Below are positions 60,976 through 64,000 of a stretch of 64,000 nt of DNA, piece after piece. Source of the DNA: Rhabditoides inermis. Taxonomy: Eukaryota; Nematoda; Chromadorea; Rhabditida; Rhabditidae. How positions within the stretch are numbered: position 1 is the stretch's first letter; each line of letters opens with the position of its first letter. Where the stretch lies: assembly GCA_963966185.1 (NCBI GenBank), contig CAWZYM010000348.1, positions 386,001-450,000 on the forward strand, in the 5' to 3' direction. The notes beneath the pieces are model-generated. The model ran no database searches, had not been told where the DNA came from, and worked only from the letters and a program-made list of their open reading frames with translations. The translations under genes were made by a program, and so were the position numbers.

Positions 60976-62986
60976 TCACTTCATCACAATCTGCGCATTC
61001 TTGATGCAGTAGTCTTTGGAGTTGGCCTGGTAGGTGTTCTTCGTTACTTCTCCATTCTGGATGATCCTCTCGACTTGCATGAAGACCGGCGTGGAATCCG
61101 ACTTGCGGCCACACAGGATCTTCTCCAATTTCTTCGACGCGACCCTGAACGAGTTCTGCTTGCTAGGGTGGACTATTAGGAAAGACAAACCCGGCGTCTT
61201 TGATGCCTGTATATAGCGAGAAGAACGGCACCAGTTCATTCTTCACATCACGTGGCTCGTCGATGGAGAAGTCAAACAGCTTGGCCCGCATGCGTCTCGT
61301 GCGCTGCAAGCTGGGCGATACACAACTATAGATGTACAGACGTATTACCTCATTGTTGTCATCCTCGTCGTCACTCTTGATGACTGTCAGTGGCGCGTCC
61401 GCGCTGCCTCCTCCCACCTGGAGTTTAGAAGTTATAGCGAGCATTAGATCAGCGTGAGTGCTGGAGTACGGTAGTCTACAGTACCTTCTGTGCGACTCTG
61501 GTCGTGACTGCTTTGTCCTCGGGCGGGGCAGTCTCCCCGTTGCTTCCTCCCACCTGGAGTTTAGAAGTTATAGCGAGCATTAGATCAGCGTGAGTGCTGG
61601 AGTACGGTAGTCTACAGTACCTTCTGTGCGACTCTGGTCGTGACTGCTTTGTCCTCGGGCGGGGCAGTCTCCCCGTTGCTTCCTCCCACCTAGAGTTTAG
61701 AAGTTATAGCGAGCATTAGATCAGCGTGAGTGCTGGAGTACGGTAGTCTACAGTACCTTCTGTGCGACTCTGGTCGTGACTGCTTTGTCCTCGGGCGGGG
61801 CAGTCTCCCCGTTGCTTCCTCCCACCTAGAGTTTAGAAGTTATAGCGAGCATTAGATCAGCGTGAGTGCTGGAGTACGGTAGTCTACAGTACCTTCTGTG
61901 CGACTCTGGTCGTGACTGCTTTGTCCTCGGGCGGGGCAGTCTCCCCGTTGCTTCCTCCCACCTGGAGTTTAGAAGTTATAGCGAGCATTAGATCAGCGTG
62001 AGTGCTGGAGTACGGTAGTCTACAGTACCTTCTGTGCGACTCTGGTCGTGACTGCTTTGTCCTCGGGCGGGGCAGTCTCCCCGTTGCTTCCTCCCACCTG
62101 GAGTTTAGAAGTTATAGCGAGCATTAGATCAGCGTGAGTGCTGGAGTACGGTAGTCTACAGTACCTTCTGTGCGACTCCGGTCGCTTCATTGTTCTCTCC
62201 GGTCGCCGCCTTCTTGGACGACTGAAAATAGTCGAAGGGTTTTGAGACGACGGTATGCCACACAGTACCTTGCCGGTTCCCTTGCTCTTCGCGGCGGCGC
62301 CTCCCTTCTTCTGAAATAGTTGAGTATGATAGCTACGGTATGATACAGTACCTTTCGCAGCTTTTTCGACCACTTGGATGTAGCCGACAGTGAGATCAGA
62401 ACTGCGGCCGAGTGCCCAGCCAAATCCATAGCCGACTTGTCCTTCACCACTTTCGTGTGTGTATGTGTGCAGGCCACCGCAGAGCAGTGGAACGCGAAGC
62501 TGGCTCCGCAGAACACAGTGTTCTCCGAATCCTTTCCTCCACACTTGCACAACATCTGTGCGATGATCTTGTGGAGCTTGTCGTGCTTCGAGGTGACATG
62601 CCTGACCAGACATGTTGCGCACATGTGCAGCGACTTCGAGGCGCACTCCTCTGCTTCGCACATTACTACAGTAACTTCCTTCTTCGTCCATTCGGCTGCC
62701 GACAGTTAAATGATGACTGCGGCCGAGTGCTCAGCCAGATCCATCGCAGCGCGCGGGCCACCGCACACACGGAGCAGTGGAAGCCGAATATGGCCCCGCA
62801 GAACACAGCGCTTTCCGTCTCCTTTGCACCACACGCGCACAGCAGCTGAGAGATGATCTTGCGCATCGGGTTGTGCTTGGTGTCGCTGTGCTTGACCAAG
62901 CACGGCTTGCAGAAGTAGAGCGCCTTTTTTGGTTTCATTTTCCCGCATCGCACACACCCTCCGCTGCTTTGTCGCACATGAGACAC
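60976..62986 (-). CDS. Cys/His zinc-binding, Lys-rich protein with duplicated exons
   Basis: Exons read from high to low: one Cys/His unit ending near 62775 (CVRCGKMKPKKALYFCKPC, LVKHSDTKH), a second unit 62352-62663 (HMCATCLVRHVTSKHDKLHK, CKCGGKDSENTVFCG, SATSKWSKKLRK), 62269-62310 (KKGGAAAKSKGTGK), 62165-62221 (SSKKAATGENNEATGVAQK), five identical 69-nt exons (62029-62097, 61893-61961, 61757-61825, 61621-61689, 61485-61553), an acidic exon at about 61352-61420 (VIKSDDEDDNNE), one near 61200-61297 (RMRAKLFDFSIDEPRDVKNE) and the last ending at 60976 (QVERIIQNGEVTKNTYQANS). The paired CxxC...CxxC...H...H pattern resembles a B-box-like zinc fold; this is inference. The joins after the first Cys/His unit and near 61175-61200 are unresolved. 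No start was fixed. Confidence 0.6.
61421..62102 (-). repeat. 136-bp exon-plus-intron tandem array
   Basis: GAGTTTAGAAGTTATAGC recurs at 61421, 61557, 61693, 61829, 61965 and 62101, an exact 136-bp period. Each unit is a 69-nt exon (GSNGETAPPEDKAVTTR) in phase 0 plus a 67-nt intron that starts GTACTGTAG and ends CCAG or CTAG. The exon parts look identical. Confidence 0.95.
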
Positions 62987-62999
62987 TAGAAAGAGAGCG

Positions 63000-63670
63000 A
63001 AGTGATCACGAGACAGGCGACATCATGCTTACCGCTTCACGAATGCTCACAACACAGCCGGTGGAGAGTCTCGAGCTGAATCATACTGGATTAAACGAGA
63101 GAGGGAGAGAGGGAGGCAGGGGAGGAAATCAAATAGCAAGACGGGACAGAATCGGCATACGTTGTGGTCGTCGTTGTCGTCGCTGTCCCAGTACCATCAC
63201 TTAGCCGGGCAGCCGACTTGCTCGGAAGACATCTCAGAGACTGGAGAACCTCTCTCGCCGCACGTCGTCATTGCCAGGCTAGACGGGCCAGTCTAATTTC
63301 CTATTCAATGCATCTCGCAACGCTAATCTTCTCTGATAAGTATTTATTACTAATTTATTAGGAAAATTTACAACTCTGTGACAGGGTCTGTCACGAATTC
63401 GTAAATTGAAATTACTAATAAATTCTATGAATTCATAAATTTTTATTACTAATAAATTAACGAGTTATGGCAACAGATTTCGTTATATCACAGAACTATG
63501 CGGACATTGAATTTTCCTGGCTGATCCCGTTCTTTCGATCACTAAGCGTTCATTTTCGTTTCTTTTCCGCAATACATTCACTAATCTCTATTAAAGCACA
63601 ATTTACAAAACAAACAACCACAAAGAATGAATGAACATGTTTATTTATGTACACAACAATAGGGGTCTTG
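63000..63670. other. Intergenic, nothing recognised
   Basis: Contains a short inverted AT-rich stretch at 63340-63465 (TACTAATAAATT repeated) and otherwise no exon or repeat that can be supported. Confidence 0.4.
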
Positions 63671-63672
63671 GA

Positions 63673-64000
63673 TCAGGGGATGTTGGATGTTGCTTGTTCT
63701 TGAAATCGACGTCTTCTTCTGATTGGAGCCAGTCGTCTTGACTTGAGAATCTTGAGATGACGCGAAGCACATGACGTCTCGAAGCGGACCCACTGAAAAG
63801 ATGAATTATCAATCATCATCATCATGAACGAACAATATGATGCAAACATAATATGTGAACATGACAGGCACTACATACAAATTAGTACATATATAACTAA
63901 TATTTTTCAAATAACCCACTTTATTCATCATCCGAATCTGAAGTTCGTGCCGGAGGAAACGCACGGCATGATGGCGATGTCCACATTGACAGCTAGAATG
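63673..64000 (-). CDS. C-terminal exons of an unrecognised basic protein (cut by window end)
   Basis: Two exons join in phase across an intron starting GTGGGT and ending TTTTCAG: 63920-64000 (CGHRHHAVRFLRHELQIRMM) and 63673-63792 (WVRFETSCASRHLKILKSRR, then RRRRRFQEQATSNIP, stop TGA). The product is strongly basic. The upstream part lies outside the window, so no function is proposed. Confidence 0.5.

Noticed and set aside
61421..62102. CRISPR-like regular repeat
   Set aside because: Units are contiguous 136-bp copies without unique spacers, and they decompose into exon plus intron in a eukaryotic gene.

Overview
The window is eukaryotic, from a small metazoan with compact multi-exon genes. 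Introns are mostly 40-60 nt, start GTRAGT/GTGAGN and end TTTCAG, TTGCAG or TTTAG. Together with scattered TACTGTA/CTACAGTA motifs this looks most like a nematode, but nothing here proves the species. All gene models below come from reading splice sites by hand, and from keeping phase across exons and between paralogous copies. Nothing was aligned to a database.

Layout. (1) 0.1-3.8 kb and 7.7-11.2 kb, plus strand: a tandem pair of 18-exon genes for five-pass membrane proteins with prominin-type topology. Each copy carries one short tandem-duplication frameshift. (2) 4.9-5.4 kb: a small uncertain gene. 5.70-5.76 kb: a stranded exon of a serine-protease gene. (3) 11.3-17 kb: mobile-element debris, including an RTE-like reverse transcriptase remnant on the minus strand, a SINE pair with tRNA-like heads and a 1-kb MITE-headed repeat. 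(4) 17.3-18.85 kb, plus: a chymotrypsin-fold serine protease gene. (5) 20.5-28.8 kb and 32.6-43.5 kb, both minus: a tandem pair of about 24-exon small-optic-lobes/calpain-15 type cysteine proteases (RanBP2 zinc finger, acidic linker, CysPc domain with Cys-His-Asn triad, C-terminal region). Their matching introns hold different mobile elements. (6) 44.2-48.7 kb, 49.8-50.95 kb and 51.6-53.7 kb, minus: three members of an unrecognised family with one C2H2 zinc finger (complete 333 aa, decayed fragment, complete 244 aa). (7) 54-58 kb, minus: an unrecognised intracellular protein and two small membrane proteins. One of these genes has an intron that opens with a 615-bp hexanucleotide array. (8) 61-63 kb, minus: a Cys/His-rich, Lys-rich protein whose gene contains a tandem array of identical 136-bp exon-plus-intron units. 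(9) 63.7-64 kb, minus: the last two exons of a gene cut by the window edge.

Recurring themes are local tandem duplication of whole genes, exons and exon-intron units; (GA)n microsatellites that begin directly at 5' splice sites of minus-strand genes; and inverted-repeat elements of several families, some carrying tRNA-like promoter boxes. No operon, CRISPR array or clear canonical tRNA/rRNA gene was found.
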